DNA of 64,000 nucleotides, taken from Rahnella bruchi (GTDB lineage Bacteria > Pseudomonadota > Gammaproteobacteria > Enterobacterales > Enterobacteriaceae). Positions 35,494 to 45,088 of the stretch are shown piece by piece; within the stretch, counting starts at the first letter, position 1, and each line of letters opens with the position of its first letter. The translations under genes were made by a program, and so were the position numbers. The DNA is taken from the NCBI RefSeq assembly GCF_003614975.1, contig NZ_QZWI01000013.1, positions 1-64,000 of the forward strand. The letters are read 5' to 3'. The notes beneath the pieces are model-generated. The model was given only the letters and a program-made list of their open reading frames with translations. It had not been told where the DNA came from and did no database searches.

Positions 35494-35646
35494 CGAAAGC
35501 TCCATGATCACGAAAAAACAGGAAAACTACTTTATCGCAAAGTCTTTCGAAAGTCGCATTTTGTCCACACCTACAGCACATCCGAACACGTAGGAAAAAT
35601 CAGGGAAATGAAAAGGAAGAGGTAAAATCAGGAGGTAAAATGCAGA

Positions 35647-35676
35647 AAGCAAAAAACCCGCCGAAGCGGGTTTTTC
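35647..35676 (-). terminator. Terminator of the serV-arg tRNA operon
   Basis: On the minus strand AAACCCGC-ttc-GGCGGGTTT followed by T residues; it ends the transcript running from tRNA-Ser through three tRNA-Arg genes. Confidence 0.92.
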
Positions 35677-35682
35677 TAATAG

Positions 35683-35770
35683 GGTGCACCCAGCAAGATT
35701 ACTCAGCGGGCCTCGCCCTGCGGGCCGTTGCTAAAGCAACGTTATCTTCCTTCGTGCTACCTGCATGCCG
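35683..35770 (-). repeat. rtT-like element, copy nearest the operon end
   Basis: Divergent copy of the spacer element seen at 35937 and 36195. It ends (minus strand) in a piece that copies the tRNA-Arg 3' end and contains a CGTTGC/GCAACG hairpin. Not identical to the other two. Confidence 0.55.
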
Positions 35771-35813
35771 GAGGACTCTATATGAAAGTCGTCGCTGCAA
35801 CATGTTTGGAATA

Positions 35814-35890
35814 TGGTGCACCCAGGAAGATTCGAACTTCCGACCGCTCGGTTCGTAGCCGAGTACTCTATCCAGCTGAGCTATGGGTGC
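35814..35890 (-). tRNA. tRNA-Arg(ACG)
   Basis: 77 nt with encoded CCA. Acceptor GCACCCA paired with TGGGTGC, D-loop AGCTGGATAGAG, anticodon loop CTACGAA (anticodon ACG, read as ICG), T-loop TTCGAATC. Identical to the two following copies. Corresponds to the E. coli argV/Y/Z/Q group. Confidence 0.98.
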
Positions 35891-35936
35891 ATTGGGGTCG
35901 TGCTGAGTTTTTTTCGGAAAATACTAAGAGAAAGAA

Positions 35937-36030
35937 TGGTGCATCCAGGAAGATTACTCGGCTAACGCCTCGCTCTGCGGGCCGTTGCTAAGGCAACGTT
36001 ATCTTCCTTCGTGCTATCTGCATGCTGAAT
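35937..36030 (-). repeat. rtT-like spacer element
   Basis: About 94 bases between tRNA-Arg genes. On the minus strand it holds CACGAAGGAAGAT, a CGTTGC-ctta-GCAACG hairpin, and ends in ATCTTCCTGGATGCACCA, a near copy of the tRNA-Arg 3' end. The outer GGAAGAT/ATCTTCC can close a larger stem. E. coli tyrT has comparable repeats (rtT) carrying tRNA 3'-end copies that are released during tRNA processing. Confidence 0.6.
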
Positions 36031-36071
36031 GCAATATAGAGTCCTATCATTGCTTCAACATACACAAAATA

Positions 36072-36148
36072 TGGTGCACCCAGGAAGATTCGAACTTCCG
36101 ACCGCTCGGTTCGTAGCCGAGTACTCTATCCAGCTGAGCTATGGGTGC
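36072..36148 (-). tRNA. tRNA-Arg(ACG)
   Basis: Second identical 77-nt copy, in the same transcript. Confidence 0.98.
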
Positions 36149-36194
36149 ATTGGGGTCGTGCTGAGTTTTTTTCGGAAAATACTAAGAGAAAGAA

Positions 36195-36288
36195 TGGTGC
36201 ATCCAGGAAGATTACTCGGCTAACGCCTCGCTCTGCGGGCCGTTGCTAAGGCAACGTTATCTTCCTTCGTGCTATCTGCATGCTGAAT
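36195..36288 (-). repeat. rtT-like spacer element
   Basis: Identical to the element at 35937-36030, exactly 258 bases away. Confidence 0.6.
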
Positions 36289-36329
36289 GCAATATAGAGT
36301 CCTATCATTGCTTCAACATACACAAAATA

Positions 36330-36406
36330 TGGTGCACCCAGGAAGATTCGAACTTCCGACCGCTCGGTTCGTAGCCGAGTACTCTATCCAGCTGAGCTAT
36401 GGGTGC
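36330..36406 (-). tRNA. tRNA-Arg(ACG)
   Basis: Third identical 77-nt copy, nearest to tRNA-Ser; only eight bases separate them. Confidence 0.98.
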
Positions 36407-36414
36407 ATTTTAAA

Positions 36415-36507
36415 TGGCGGTGAGGCGGGGATTCGAACCCCGGATGCAGCTTTTGACCGCATACTCCCTTAGCAGGGGAGCGCCTTCAGCCTCTCGGCCA
36501 CCTCACC
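36415..36507 (-). tRNA. serV: tRNA-Ser(GCT)
   Basis: 93 nt with encoded CCA and the long variable arm of class II tRNAs. Acceptor GGTGAGG, anticodon loop CTGCTAA (anticodon GCT), T-loop TTCGAATC. First tRNA of the operon, as serV is in E. coli. Confidence 0.97.
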
Positions 36508-36569
36508 ATACGCCTCTTGCGAGTGTGCTGACTAACTTTGTTTAAGCTCATCGGCACTGCGTGGCGCAC

Positions 36570-36597
36570 ATATTACTTTCTGGCCCTTATAAGTCAA
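36570..36597 (-). promoter_or_regulatory. Promoter of the serV-arg tRNA operon
   Basis: Minus strand: -35 TTGACT (36592-36597), 16-base spacer, -10 TAATAT (36570-36575), followed by a GCGCC discriminator as in stringently controlled stable-RNA promoters. It lies 62 bases before tRNA-Ser. The rest of 36508-36832 is AT-rich and holds no gene I can support, apart from a hairpin close to the csrA end. Confidence 0.83.
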
Positions 36598-36801
36598 ACC
36601 CTTTTTTCCTAACAATCACCCGTTTGGACATTTCACGCGCAACCTGAGCAGTTTGAACACAAAAACAGAGGCCAGATGCACAAAAAACGTCTTCATTTTT
36701 AGTAAATGACAAATCGGATGCGTTAAGCAGGAGGAAATCAAAAACGAAAAACACAGGAAAATAAGGGAGGAAAAATCGATAACGCGCAGAAAAGAGGATC
36801 A

Positions 36802-36824
36802 GCGCCTCGCCATTAGCGAGACGC
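36802..36824 (-). terminator. Hairpin after csrA
   Basis: Nine-base-pair stem GCGTCTCGC/GCGAGGCGC eight bases after the csrA stop, but without an immediate T run, so it is a weak terminator or a 3'-end stabiliser. Confidence 0.5.
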
Positions 36825-36832
36825 TTCGTAAA

Positions 36833-37018
36833 TCAGTAACTCGTCTGTTGAGACTTCTCAGCCTGAATACGCTGATAAATCTCTTCACGGTGAACAGAGA
36901 CCTCTTTCGGCGCATTCACACCAATGCGCACCTGATTACCTTTAACACCTAAAACGGTAACAGTAACCTCATCGCCAATCATGAGGGTTTCACCAACTCG
37001 GCGAGTTAGAATAAGCAT
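36833..37018 (-). CDS. csrA: Carbon storage regulator CsrA
   Basis: 61 residues, nearly identical to E. coli CsrA ([18 protein letters not shown], then [19 protein letters not shown]). Dimeric RNA-binding protein that blocks ribosome access at GGA loops and controls glycogen, biofilm and, through flhDC, motility. The conserved Arg44 in VHREEI is present. Confidence 0.98.
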   Translation of the reverse strand: MLILTRRVGETLMIGDEVTVTVLGVKGNQVRIGVNAPKEVSVHREEIYQRIQAEKSQQTSY

Positions 37019-37216
37019 TCTTTGCTCCTTGAATAATTAAAAGAGTCGGGTCTCTCAGTTTCCCGGCCATTATCGATCATAAGCGGGTAAAACGTAAGCC
37101 ATGACCCCTACATAAAATGTAAGCAGCCTGCAACTTCAGCCATGAGTACTTTAAGTTTAGCCGATATCGTCATTGTCGCGACTTTAATCGCGAAGCTCAC
37201 ACCGCCATTAAGACTG

Positions 37217-37251
37217 AAAACGCCATACAGCACAATAGATTATGGCGTTTT
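37217..37251 (-). terminator. Terminator of alaS
   Basis: Stem AAAACGCCAT/ATGGCGTTTT (ten pairs, arms 37217-37226 and 37242-37251) with a 15-base loop, ending in four T residues on the minus strand, 23 bases after alaS. Confidence 0.8.
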
Positions 37252-37274
37252 CAGGGTTAGCTATTTATTTCTTA

Positions 37275-39902
37275 TTACAGCTTAGCTTCAACCCAGGCTT
37301 CAACCGTCGCCAGAGCAGCAGGCAATGCCTGCACGTCGCTGCCACCTGCCTGTGCCATATCAGGACGACCACCGCCCTTGCCACCGACCTGCTGTGCTAC
37401 AGAAGCAATCAGCTCACCGGCTTTAACGCGATCGGTCAGATCTTTCGTGACACCTGCAATCAGGCTGACTTTGTCATCAGCGATGGTTGCCAGAACAATA
37501 ATTACAGAACCCAGCTGGTTTTTCAGATCGTCAACCATCGTACGCAGAATTTTAGGCTCTACGTTATCCAGCTGACGAACCAACAGCTTAACGCCTTTCA
37601 CTTCTTTCGTCTGGCTGGACAGTGAAGCACTTTCCTGCGCAGCTTGCTGACCTTTCACTTGCTGAAGCTCTTTTTCCAGCACACGTGAACGCTCAATCAG
37701 TGAACGGATTTTATCGGTGATGCTGTTCACATCGCCTTTCACCAGATGCGCAACATCCTGCAGCAAATCACTTTGTTGATGCAGGGCATGAATCGCGTTC
37801 TCACCGGTGATCCCTTCAATACGACGGACACCTGCTGCGGTACCGGATTCACTCTGAATACGGAACAGGCCGATATCGCCGGTACGGCTGGCGTGAGTAC
37901 CACCACACAGTTCGGTGGAGAAATCACCCATGGTCAGAACACGAACGCTGTCTTCGTATTTCTCACCAAACAGCGCCATCGCGCCTTTTTCTTTAGCCTC
38001 TTCCAGATCCATGATGGTGGTCTGGATTGGCAGATTACGACGGATCTGTGCATTCACCAGGTCTTCGACCTGACGGATCTCTTCTGGTTTCATCGCTTCA
38101 AAATGAGAGAAGTCGAAACGCAGATAGTTGTCATTAACCAGAGAACCTTTCTGAGCCACATGTTTACCCAGCACCTGACGCAGCGCTGCATGCAGCAAGT
38201 GAGTGGCGGAGTGATTCAGACGGATACGATCACGGCGCGCCACATCCACTTCAGCTTCAACGCTGTCGCCGATGCTCAGCTCACCAGCATTCAGGGAACC
38301 CTGATGGCCAATCGCTTTACCGTATTTCTGGGTATCAGACACTGAGAAGACGCCTGATGCCGTTTTCAGGATGCCTTTATCTCCAACCTGACCACCGGAT
38401 TCGCCATAAAATGGCGTGTCATCCAGCACCACGATAGCGTTAACGCCCGGCTTGATATCATTCACTGGCTGACCGTCAACAAACAGCGCCACCACTTTGG
38501 ACTGGCGTTGCAGATGTTCGTAACCGGAGAACTGAGTCACACCGTCAACACGAACCATGCTGTTGTAGTCTGCGCTGAAACCGCTGGACTCACGCGCGCG
38601 ACGACGCTGAACTTCCATCGCTTTCTCAAAACCGGCTTCGTCAACTTTCAGATTTCGCTCACGGCAAACATCAGCCGTCAGATCCAGCGGGAAACCAAAG
38701 GTGTCATAGAGACGGAAAGCAATTTCGCCGTCCAGAGTGTCGCCTTTCAGAGCAGACAACTCTTCATCCAGCAACGCCAGACCGCGCTCCAGAGTACGGG
38801 CAAACTGCTCTTCTTCGGTTTTCAGCAGTTGCTCAACCATTGCCTGCTGTTCTTTCAGTTCTGCCGCCGCCGGCCCCATCACTTCAATCAGTGGAGCAAC
38901 CAGTTTGTAGAAGAACGTGTCTTTCGCGCCCAGCATGTTGCCGTGGCGGATCGCACGACGAATGATACGGCGCAGCACATAGCCACGGTTTTCATTCGAT
39001 GGGATCACGCCGTCTGCAATCAGGAATGCGCAGGAACGGATATGGTCGGCAATAACACGCAGTGACTTGTTGGTCAGGTCGGTCGCGCCGGTGACTTCCG
39101 CCACCGCAGCGATCAGTTTCTGGAACAAATCGATGTCGTAGTTTGAGTTCACATGCTGCATAACCGCAGTGATACGCTCAAGCCCCATCCCGGTATCTAC
39201 GGATGGTTTTGGCAACGGCAGCATGGTGCCGTCAGCCTGACGATTGAACTGCATGAACACCAGGTTCCAGATTTCGATGTAACGGTCGCCATCTTCCTCA
39301 GCAGAACCCGGAGGACCGCCCCAGATGTGATCGCCATGATCGTAGAAAATCTCGGTACAAGGACCGCAAGGACCGGTATCGCCCATCTGCCAGAAGTTGT
39401 CAGAAGCGAATGCGCCGCCTTTGTTATCGCCAATGCGGATAATGCGTTCTTTTGGAACGCCGACTTCTTTTTCCCAAATCTCAAACGCTTCGTCATCAGT
39501 CTCATAGACGGTGACCCACAGCTTTTCTTTCGGCAGATTGAACCAGTTTTCGCCGGTCAGTAATTCCCAGGCGTAGTTGATGGCATCGTGCTTGAAGTAA
39601 TCGCCGAAGCTGAAGTTGCCCAGCATTTCGAAGAAGGTGTGGTGACGTGCGGTATAACCGACGTTTTCGAGGTCATTGTGTTTACCGCCTGCACGGACAC
39701 AGCGCTGGGACGTGGTTGCGCGGTTGTAATCGCGCTTATCCAGACCGAGGAAAACGTCTTTAAATTGGTTCATCCCGGCATTGGTAAACAACAGTGTCGG
39801 ATCGTTTGTCGGGACAAGCGAACTGCTTGAAACAATGTTGTGTCCCTTACTATGGAAGAAATCGAGAAACGCTTGACGGATCTCAGCGGTGCTCTTGCTC
39901 AT
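37275..39902 (-). CDS. alaS: Alanyl-tRNA synthetase
   Basis: 875 residues (E. coli 876). Class II synthetase with motif 1 [14 protein letters not shown], motif 2 around [22 protein letters not shown], an editing domain with zinc ligands HSATH and [10 protein letters not shown], and the C-terminal C-Ala/DHHA1 domain ending in [15 protein letters not shown]. Start [12 protein letters not shown] at 39902; the frame is open 26 codons further without similarity. Confidence 0.98.
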   Translation of the reverse strand: MSKSTAEIRQAFLDFFHSKGHNIVSSSSLVPTNDPTLLFTNAGMNQFKDVFLGLDKRDYNRATTSQRCVRAGGKHNDLENVGYTARHHTFFEMLGNFSFGDYFKHDAINYAWELLTGENWFNLPKEKLWVTVYETDDEAFEIWEKEVGVPKERIIRIGDNKGGAFASDNFWQMGDTGPCGPCTEIFYDHGDHIWGGPPGSAEEDGDRYIEIWNLVFMQFNRQADGTMLPLPKPSVDTGMGLERITAVMQHVNSNYDIDLFQKLIAAVAEVTGATDLTNKSLRVIADHIRSCAFLIADGVIPSNENRGYVLRRIIRRAIRHGNMLGAKDTFFYKLVAPLIEVMGPAAAELKEQQAMVEQLLKTEEEQFARTLERGLALLDEELSALKGDTLDGEIAFRLYDTFGFPLDLTADVCRERNLKVDEAGFEKAMEVQRRRARESSGFSADYNSMVRVDGVTQFSGYEHLQRQSKVVALFVDGQPVNDIKPGVNAIVVLDDTPFYGESGGQVGDKGILKTASGVFSVSDTQKYGKAIGHQGSLNAGELSIGDSVEAEVDVARRDRIRLNHSATHLLHAALRQVLGKHVAQKGSLVNDNYLRFDFSHFEAMKPEEIRQVEDLVNAQIRRNLPIQTTIMDLEEAKEKGAMALFGEKYEDSVRVLTMGDFSTELCGGTHASRTGDIGLFRIQSESGTAAGVRRIEGITGENAIHALHQQSDLLQDVAHLVKGDVNSITDKIRSLIERSRVLEKELQQVKGQQAAQESASLSSQTKEVKGVKLLVRQLDNVEPKILRTMVDDLKNQLGSVIIVLATIADDKVSLIAGVTKDLTDRVKAGELIASVAQQVGGKGGGRPDMAQAGGSDVQALPAALATVEAWVEAKL

Positions 39903-40040
39903 AAATATCCCGGAATCATGCTGGAAGAACGGCTCTTGAGCCGGATAACGCTGCATATGGCAGCAATCTGTACAGCTCACGAACGAAAAAGTGCGGATAA
40001 GATAAAATTTCTGCGCGGGGAAGTAAAATACCGTATGCGG

Positions 40041-40730
40041 TCAATCGTCAAAATCGCGATAAATAGACTGTATTTCTTCCTGAAAGAAGCCCCGATAGAG
40101 CAAATAACGCAGAACTTTTGATTTTTCTTTCCAGTCAGTCGGTAAATTTTCTCCAAATTTTCTGACCGCCAGATCTCGTGCCAGAGCACACCAGTCCACA
40201 TCTGTGTTTTCCAGTGCAACAGTGATGATTTCTTTATCGACACCTTTTTGCAGTAATTCCGAACGTATGCGCTGCGCGCCGTAACCTTTATTACTGCGGC
40301 CGGAAATATAGCGGCTGGCAAATTTGACATCATCGAGCCACTGATGCTGATAACAGTAGTCGATGACTGCCTGCACATGCTCCTCAGGAATTTCCTCCGG
40401 CACCGGTCGCGGCTCTGGTTTGGCTCTTACGATCTCTTCTTCGGAGAAGTCATTTTGCGCCGGTTTTTTTCGCGAAGACCAGCTACTTTTTTTATTCTGA
40501 GGTTTAACAAAAGGCATCGGAGGAATGAGCAACTTGCGGCGCAGTTCTGTTTCGCCATGGTCGCGCTGAGCAAGCAGACGCATTGCGCGGTTTATCAGCG
40601 TATTGATTTTTGCTGCGTCGCCGTCTTTTTTCTGGGGTTCAAACAGCGTGGATTCACTATTCTGTGCTACCTCTTCCAGCAGCTTTTTCAGATCGATGAC
40701 TTTTTCGTTCGGCGCTTTTTCATCGGGCAT
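40041..40730 (-). CDS. recX: RecA inhibitor RecX, enlarged form
   Basis: 229 residues against 166 in E. coli. The RecX helical repeats are clear: RAMRLLAQRDHGETELRRKL, QHQWLDDVKFASRYISGRSNKGYGAQRIRSEL and VDWCALARDLAVRKFGE, ending LLYRGFFQEEIQSIYRDFDD. Two additions are seen. One is an N-terminal lead of about 45 residues (charged, start MPDEKAPNEKV). The other is a linker of about 45 residues rich in Lys, Ser, Pro and Glu after the first repeat. The ATG at 40730 has AAGGGGAAACG upstream; a start nearer the first repeat cannot be excluded. RecX caps RecA filaments; it lies just downstream of recA behind a terminator that allows read-through. Confidence 0.92.
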   Translation of the reverse strand: MPDEKAPNEKVIDLKKLLEEVAQNSESTLFEPQKKDGDAAKINTLINRAMRLLAQRDHGETELRRKLLIPPMPFVKPQNKKSSWSSRKKPAQNDFSEEEIVRAKPEPRPVPEEIPEEHVQAVIDYCYQHQWLDDVKFASRYISGRSNKGYGAQRIRSELLQKGVDKEIITVALENTDVDWCALARDLAVRKFGENLPTDWKEKSKVLRYLLYRGFFQEEIQSIYRDFDD

Positions 40731-40749
40731 AACGTTTCCCCTTATATGC

Positions 40750-40782
40750 AAAATGCCAGTCTGGAAACCAGACTGGCATTTT
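40750..40782 (-). terminator. recA terminator (read-through to recX)
   Basis: Perfect 15-base-pair stem AAAATGCCAGTCTGG/CCAGACTGGCATTTT, three-base loop, between recA and recX. In E. coli a comparable terminator limits recX expression to a fraction of recA. Confidence 0.9.
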
Positions 40783-40849
40783 AGCGACTTTTGAAAGTAA
40801 CGGACAAAGTTCCCTGACTTTCAAATGTCTTTGTCAGACAACCGCGAAA

Positions 40850-41914
40850 TTAAAACTCTTCGCTGGTTTCCATGTTGTCGTCAGCGTCTTCCGCTGTGGT
40901 CGCAACACTCAGTTCACCGGTGCCGCTCAGCAGCATGTCACGCAGTTTTTTGTCCAGTTCAGCAGCAACTTTCGGGTTTTCTTTCAGGAAGTTGCAAGAG
41001 TTCGCTTTACCCTGACCAATTTTCTCACCGTTGTAGCTGTACCATGCGCCGGCTTTCTCGACCAGTTTGTGCTTAACGCCCAGGTCGATCAGTTCACCGT
41101 TGATGTTGATGCCTTCGCCATACATGATCTGGAATTCAGCTTGTTTAAATGGTGCAGCGATTTTGTTCTTCACCACTTTCACACGCGTTTCGCTACCGAC
41201 AACCACATCACCTTCTTTGATAGCGCCAATACGACGGATATCCAGACGCACAGAAGCGTAGAATTTCAGTGCGTTACCACCGGTGGTGGTTTCCGGGTTA
41301 CCGAACATCACACCGATTTTCATACGGATCTGGTTGATGAAGATGAGCAGAGTGTTGGCGTTTTTCAGGTTACCGGCCAGCTTACGCATCGCCTGGCTCA
41401 TCATACGTGCCGCGAGGCCCATGTGAGAGTCACCAATTTCGCCTTCGATTTCAGCTTTCGGCGTCAGTGCAGCTACGGAGTCAACGATAATTACGTCAAC
41501 CGCGCCTGAACGGGTCAGTGCATCACAGATTTCCAGAGCCTGTTCGCCGGTATCTGGCTGAGAACACAGCAGGTTGTCGATATCCACGCCCAGTTTTTTA
41601 GCGTAGATCGGGTCCAGTGCGTGTTCTGCATCGATGAACGCACAGGTTTTGCCTTCGCGCTGTGCAGCAGCAATAACCTGAAGGGTCAGTGTGGTTTTAC
41701 CGGAAGATTCTGGCCCGTAGATTTCAACAATACGACCCATTGGCAAACCGCCGGCACCTAACGCGATATCCAGAGACAAAGAGCCGGTAGAGATCGTTTC
41801 TACGTCCATGGAGCGATCTTCACCCAGACGCATGATGGAGCCTTTACCGAATTGCTTTTCAATCTGGCCCAGTGCTGCAGCTAACGCTTTTTGCTTGTTC
41901 TCATCAATAGCCAT
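40850..41914 (-). CDS. recA: Recombinase A
   Basis: 354 residues (E. coli 353). Start [26 protein letters not shown]; an upstream in-frame start is ignored. Walker [10 protein letters not shown], Walker [11 protein letters not shown], the DNA-binding L2 region around [20 protein letters not shown], and an acidic C-terminal tail. Forms the nucleoprotein filament for recombination and LexA self-cleavage. It is the trigger for the SOS box found at the tail cluster. Confidence 0.99.
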   Translation of the reverse strand: MAIDENKQKALAAALGQIEKQFGKGSIMRLGEDRSMDVETISTGSLSLDIALGAGGLPMGRIVEIYGPESSGKTTLTLQVIAAAQREGKTCAFIDAEHALDPIYAKKLGVDIDNLLCSQPDTGEQALEICDALTRSGAVDVIIVDSVAALTPKAEIEGEIGDSHMGLAARMMSQAMRKLAGNLKNANTLLIFINQIRMKIGVMFGNPETTTGGNALKFYASVRLDIRRIGAIKEGDVVVGSETRVKVVKNKIAAPFKQAEFQIMYGEGININGELIDLGVKHKLVEKAGAWYSYNGEKIGQGKANSCNFLKENPKVAAELDKKLRDMLLSGTGELSVATTAEDADDNMETSEEF

Positions 41915-41991
41915 TTTTACTCCTCGTCTGATACAGGGGAACATCCCGCCCGCATCACTGAATATAATTTATGTACAGGTAATTGGCAGTA

Positions 41992-42019
41992 ATTATACTG
42001 TATGCTCATACAGTATCAA
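41992..42019 (-). promoter_or_regulatory. recA promoter and LexA box
   Basis: Minus strand -35 TTGATA (42014-42019), 16-base spacer, -10 TATAAT (41992-41997). The LexA box, written on the plus strand TACTGTATGCTCATACAGTA (41996-42015), lies between the two and matches the E. coli recA operator in arrangement. Confidence 0.96.
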
Positions 42020-42021
42020 GC

Positions 42022-42516
42022 CTAATTTTTAATAAACTCACGTAGTGCAGTTTGTAGCGAAAAAACAGCAGCTTGCAAACGAACTGCTTCACGATCGCCG
42101 GAAAACTGCTGTTTAGCAGTCAGAACGCGCCCGTCTTTTCCGGCAAACCCAAACCAGACCGTGCCGACAGGTTTTTCCGCAGAACCGCCGTCAGGTCCGG
42201 CAATGCCGCTCACCGAAACGGCCACATCAGCGCCCGCAGCGTGCAACACGCCCTGCGCCATTTCATGCACCACCTGCTCGCTCACCGCGCCATATTCCTC
42301 AAGCGTGCTTTCGGATACGCCCAGCAATTCATGCTTAGATGCATTGCTGTAAGTGACAAATCCGCGATCAAACCAGGCGGAGCTTCCGGCAATGTCCGTA
42401 ATCGCTTTGGCAATCAGGCCCCCGGTGCAGGACTCTGCACAAGTGATCCACAACCCCTGCGCTTTCAGCGCTGCTCCGATTTCCACACTCAGTTCATGCA
42501 AACGTTTTTCGTCCAT
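42022..42516 (-). CDS. pncC: Nicotinamide-nucleotide amidase
   Basis: 164 residues (E. coli YgaD/PncC 165), CinA C-terminal domain. Deamidates NMN to nicotinate mononucleotide in the pyridine nucleotide cycle. Signatures TCAESCTGGLIAKAITDIAGSS, VTYSNASKHELLGV and SGIAGPDGG. Start MDEKRLHELS after GGGAGGGAAT; an open 42-codon lead is rejected. Confidence 0.96.
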   Translation of the reverse strand: MDEKRLHELSVEIGAALKAQGLWITCAESCTGGLIAKAITDIAGSSAWFDRGFVTYSNASKHELLGVSESTLEEYGAVSEQVVHEMAQGVLHAAGADVAVSVSGIAGPDGGSAEKPVGTVWFGFAGKDGRVLTAKQQFSGDREAVRLQAAVFSLQTALREFIKN

Positions 42517-42676
42517 ATTCCCTCCCGGCGGGTCATCTGAAACTGACCCGATGTTAGCATTTCTCTTCCGGTCTGTGAGTCCCGTCGAAGCGTTTTGCGC
42601 GATGTATTCAGAATTGGGACGAAATAAAAAGAAGGGCCGCAATCTGCGACCCTCGTTAAAGTGGAATGAACCGGCG

Positions 42677-43780
42677 TCAGCGAGCGGCTTTCACCGCCTC
42701 ACCCAACTGCCATACCGCCATCGCGTAATGCACGCTGTGGTTGTATCGGGTGATGGTGTAGAAGTTAGGCAGCCCGTACCAGTACTGATAATTGGTGCCC
42801 ATATCGAGGCGCAGCAGACTCGCTTCCTGATAGTTGCCCAGCGATCCTAACGGGCTCAGCCCTGCTGCTTTCAGGGTATACAACGGATATTTGGTTTTGA
42901 AGCCGTTCTCAAGCAATGGGGCCTGCCCGGCTGCCGGTACCGCAATCGGCGCGCCTTTGGTCCAGCCATGAGCTTTAAAATAGTTGGCAACGCTGCCGAT
43001 AGCATCAATCGGATCCCACAGATTGGCGTGACCGTCGCCGTTAAAGTCCACGGCGTAGTCTTTATAAGAGGACGGCATAAACTGGCCATAGCCCATTGCG
43101 CCCGCGAAGGAACCACGCAGACTCAGCGGGTCATCCCCTTCACGACGGGACATCAGCAGGAACGTTTCAAGTTCCCCGGAGAAATACTCTGCGCGACGCG
43201 GATAGGCAAAGGACAAGGTCGCCAGCGCATCGATAATGCGGGTTTTGCCCATCACGCGTCCCCAGCGGGTTTCCACGCCAATAATACCGACGATGATTTC
43301 CGACGGCACGCCGTACACCTGCTCCGCACGCTGTAACGCATCCTGATACTGATTCCAGAACACCACGCCATTCTGCACGTTATCCGGTGTAATGAATTTA
43401 CTGCGATAACGGTTCCATGCGCCATTCGGTACCGTCGATGGCGGGCCAGACGGCGCCTGTTGGTCCATCAGCCGCAATACAAATCCCAGACGTTTGGTTT
43501 GCGACAAAACGTCATGCAGCTGCTGACGGTCAAAGCCGTGCTCGCGCACCATTTTATCGACAAACTGATTCATGGCCGGATCATAGGCAAAATCACCGGT
43601 CTGAACCGCACCGGTATGCTCAGGCTGAAGCAGAAAACCGCCGCCGGGCACCGTATTGGCGCTGGCATTTCTTCCATCGGAGAAAGGATTACGCGGCCCT
43701 TCAGGCTGAGGCGCGGGTTTGTTACTGCTACATGCAGAAAGTGTAAGAACCAGGGGAAGAATGACTGCCAGGTGGCGCAT
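42677..43780 (-). CDS. mltB: Membrane-bound lytic murein transglycosylase B
   Basis: 367 residues (E. coli 361). Lipoprotein with lipobox LSAC (Cys17). Family-3 lytic transglycosylase: catalytic Glu in GIIGVETRWGR, then FAGAMGYGQFMPSSY and the DFNGDGHANLWDP calcium-binding-type loop. Cleaves glycan strands to 1,6-anhydro-muropeptides from the outer membrane. Last of the E. coli-like gene order; the flagellum-associated block begins beyond it. Confidence 0.97.
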   Translation of the reverse strand: MRHLAVILPLVLTLSACSSNKPAPQPEGPRNPFSDGRNASANTVPGGGFLLQPEHTGAVQTGDFAYDPAMNQFVDKMVREHGFDRQQLHDVLSQTKRLGFVLRLMDQQAPSGPPSTVPNGAWNRYRSKFITPDNVQNGVVFWNQYQDALQRAEQVYGVPSEIIVGIIGVETRWGRVMGKTRIIDALATLSFAYPRRAEYFSGELETFLLMSRREGDDPLSLRGSFAGAMGYGQFMPSSYKDYAVDFNGDGHANLWDPIDAIGSVANYFKAHGWTKGAPIAVPAAGQAPLLENGFKTKYPLYTLKAAGLSPLGSLGNYQEASLLRLDMGTNYQYWYGLPNFYTITRYNHSVHYAMAVWQLGEAVKAAR

Positions 43781-43882
43781 CGGATATCCGTAACCATGCA
43801 ATAAAAGAGGTGCCGACATGGTAGAGCATTATCAGAGCCGAAAAAACTGAAAATCGCCGTCTTTACAACGAGGCGACATGGG

Positions 43883-45025
43883 TTACAACGAGGCAACGAC
43901 AGGAAAAGGCGGGTAAACGCTGGCCAGCTGAATCAGCCCGGCTATTCTATGCTGCACGTCCTCTTCAAGTCCTGGATATAACGGCAAGCAAATCACCTTG
44001 TCAGCCAACTGGTGCGCAACGGGCAGATTTTCTTTCTTCGCGCTTTCAGCAAATTTATACATAAAGAAGCTGCTGATTAATGGATAAAAATAGCGCCGCG
44101 CCATAATGTGATTTTCTTTAAGTAATTCATAAAGCTCATCACGGGTGAGAGCAAAATCCTCATTAACCATGATCGGGTAATACGCATAATTCCAGGTCAC
44201 ATCATCCGGAACCGAAATCAACGAAATCCCCGGAATATCCGCGAGCAGCGTATTGTAATGGCGATATAATCTGCCACGGTCGTCGAGCGCCTTGTTAATA
44301 TGTTGCAACTGAAGAAGCCCGTAGGCGGCTTGTAATTCATTCATCTTGCCATTAATACCCGCCGCGACCACGGTGGTTTCATTGACGAAACCAAAATTTT
44401 TCAGATAGTCGATGCGTTGTTTCATTTTGACGTCGTGACAGATAATGGCACCTCCCTCAATCGTATTGAACACTTTGGTGGCGTGGAAACTCAAAATAGA
44501 AAGGTCGCCCTGACGCAGGACGCTGACGCCATTTTGTTTAACACCAAAAGCGTGGGCGGCATCGTAGATAACCTTAAGCCCGTAAGCATCCGCCAGTTCT
44601 TCGATTTTGCGGGTGTTACAGGGGATGCCATAACAATGGACGGGGAGAATGGCTGTTGTCGCCGGTGTGATCGCCTGCTCAAGCTTATCCGCATCAAGAT
44701 TAAACGTATTGGGATCCGTATCGACAAATACGGGCGTAAGGCCATTCCAGAGTAATGAATGTGCCGTAGCGACAAAAGAATATGGCGTAGTGATCACTTC
44801 ACCGGTAACACCCAGCACCTGAAAAGCGGTCAGCAAAGCAAGCGTGCCATTGGAAAACAAACACAGATGTTCCACACCCAGATAGTCTGCCAGTTCTTTT
44901 TCAAGCTGCTGGTGATACGGGCCCCCGTTAGTCAAATGCTGACTTTCCCAGATATTTTCCAGATAAGGAATAAATTCCTCGAGCGGAGGTAATAAAGGAC
45001 GAGTGACAAATATGTTTTTTTCCAT
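43883..45025 (-). CDS. DegT/DnrJ/EryC1/StrS-family sugar aminotransferase
   Basis: 380 residues. PLP-dependent fold type I enzyme of the sugar-nucleotide aminotransferase group. The family opening PPLEEFIPYLENIWESQHLTNGG, the substrate/PLP loop VITTPYSFVATAHS, the Asp of VIYDAAHAFGV and the Schiff-base Lys in SFHATKVFNTIEGG are all present. Such enzymes transfer an amino group from glutamate to a keto-sugar nucleotide (for example dTDP-3- or 4-amino-dideoxyhexose). Sequence does not fix the substrate. It follows the methyltransferase-OGT gene by 63 bases on the same strand. Partner genes for making a dideoxysugar (rmlA/B type) are not in the window. Confidence 0.9.
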   Translation of the reverse strand: MEKNIFVTRPLLPPLEEFIPYLENIWESQHLTNGGPYHQQLEKELADYLGVEHLCLFSNGTLALLTAFQVLGVTGEVITTPYSFVATAHSLLWNGLTPVFVDTDPNTFNLDADKLEQAITPATTAILPVHCYGIPCNTRKIEELADAYGLKVIYDAAHAFGVKQNGVSVLRQGDLSILSFHATKVFNTIEGGAIICHDVKMKQRIDYLKNFGFVNETTVVAAGINGKMNELQAAYGLLQLQHINKALDDRGRLYRHYNTLLADIPGISLISVPDDVTWNYAYYPIMVNEDFALTRDELYELLKENHIMARRYFYPLISSFFMYKFAESAKKENLPVAHQLADKVICLPLYPGLEEDVQHRIAGLIQLASVYPPFPVVASL

Positions 45026-45088
45026 GACAACAATTACCTGATAATTGACTAATAACCAAATTATCGCCGCAAAAAAACGGCATATAAA

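Larger units (their letters stand above)
35814..36329 (-). repeat. Perfect tandem duplication of a 258-bp tRNA-Arg unit
   Basis: Bases 35814-36071 and 36072-36329 appear identical throughout: each is a 77-nt tRNA-Arg plus a 181-nt spacer. A third tRNA-Arg follows at 36330 with the same period. Identity of the spacers as well as the tRNAs indicates a recent duplication or continuing gene conversion. Confidence 0.93.

Noticed and set aside
34749-35507. 252-codon frame opposite yqaA and yqaB
   Set aside because: Both genes on the other strand are clearly real and conserved.
35683-35700. tRNA 3'-end-like sequence as a truncated tRNA gene
   Set aside because: Only about 18 bases copy the tRNA end; it belongs to the rtT-like spacer element and has no anticodon or D arm.
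35640-36472. Short plus-strand frames across the tRNA cluster
   Set aside because: They are translations of tRNA genes and spacers on the wrong strand.
37746-38345. 199-codon frame opposite alaS
   Set aside because: Antisense to the conserved synthetase; no start signal.
39840-40121. Plus-strand frame spanning the alaS-recX gap
   Set aside because: Most of it is opposite alaS and recX ends; no ribosome site and no family resemblance.
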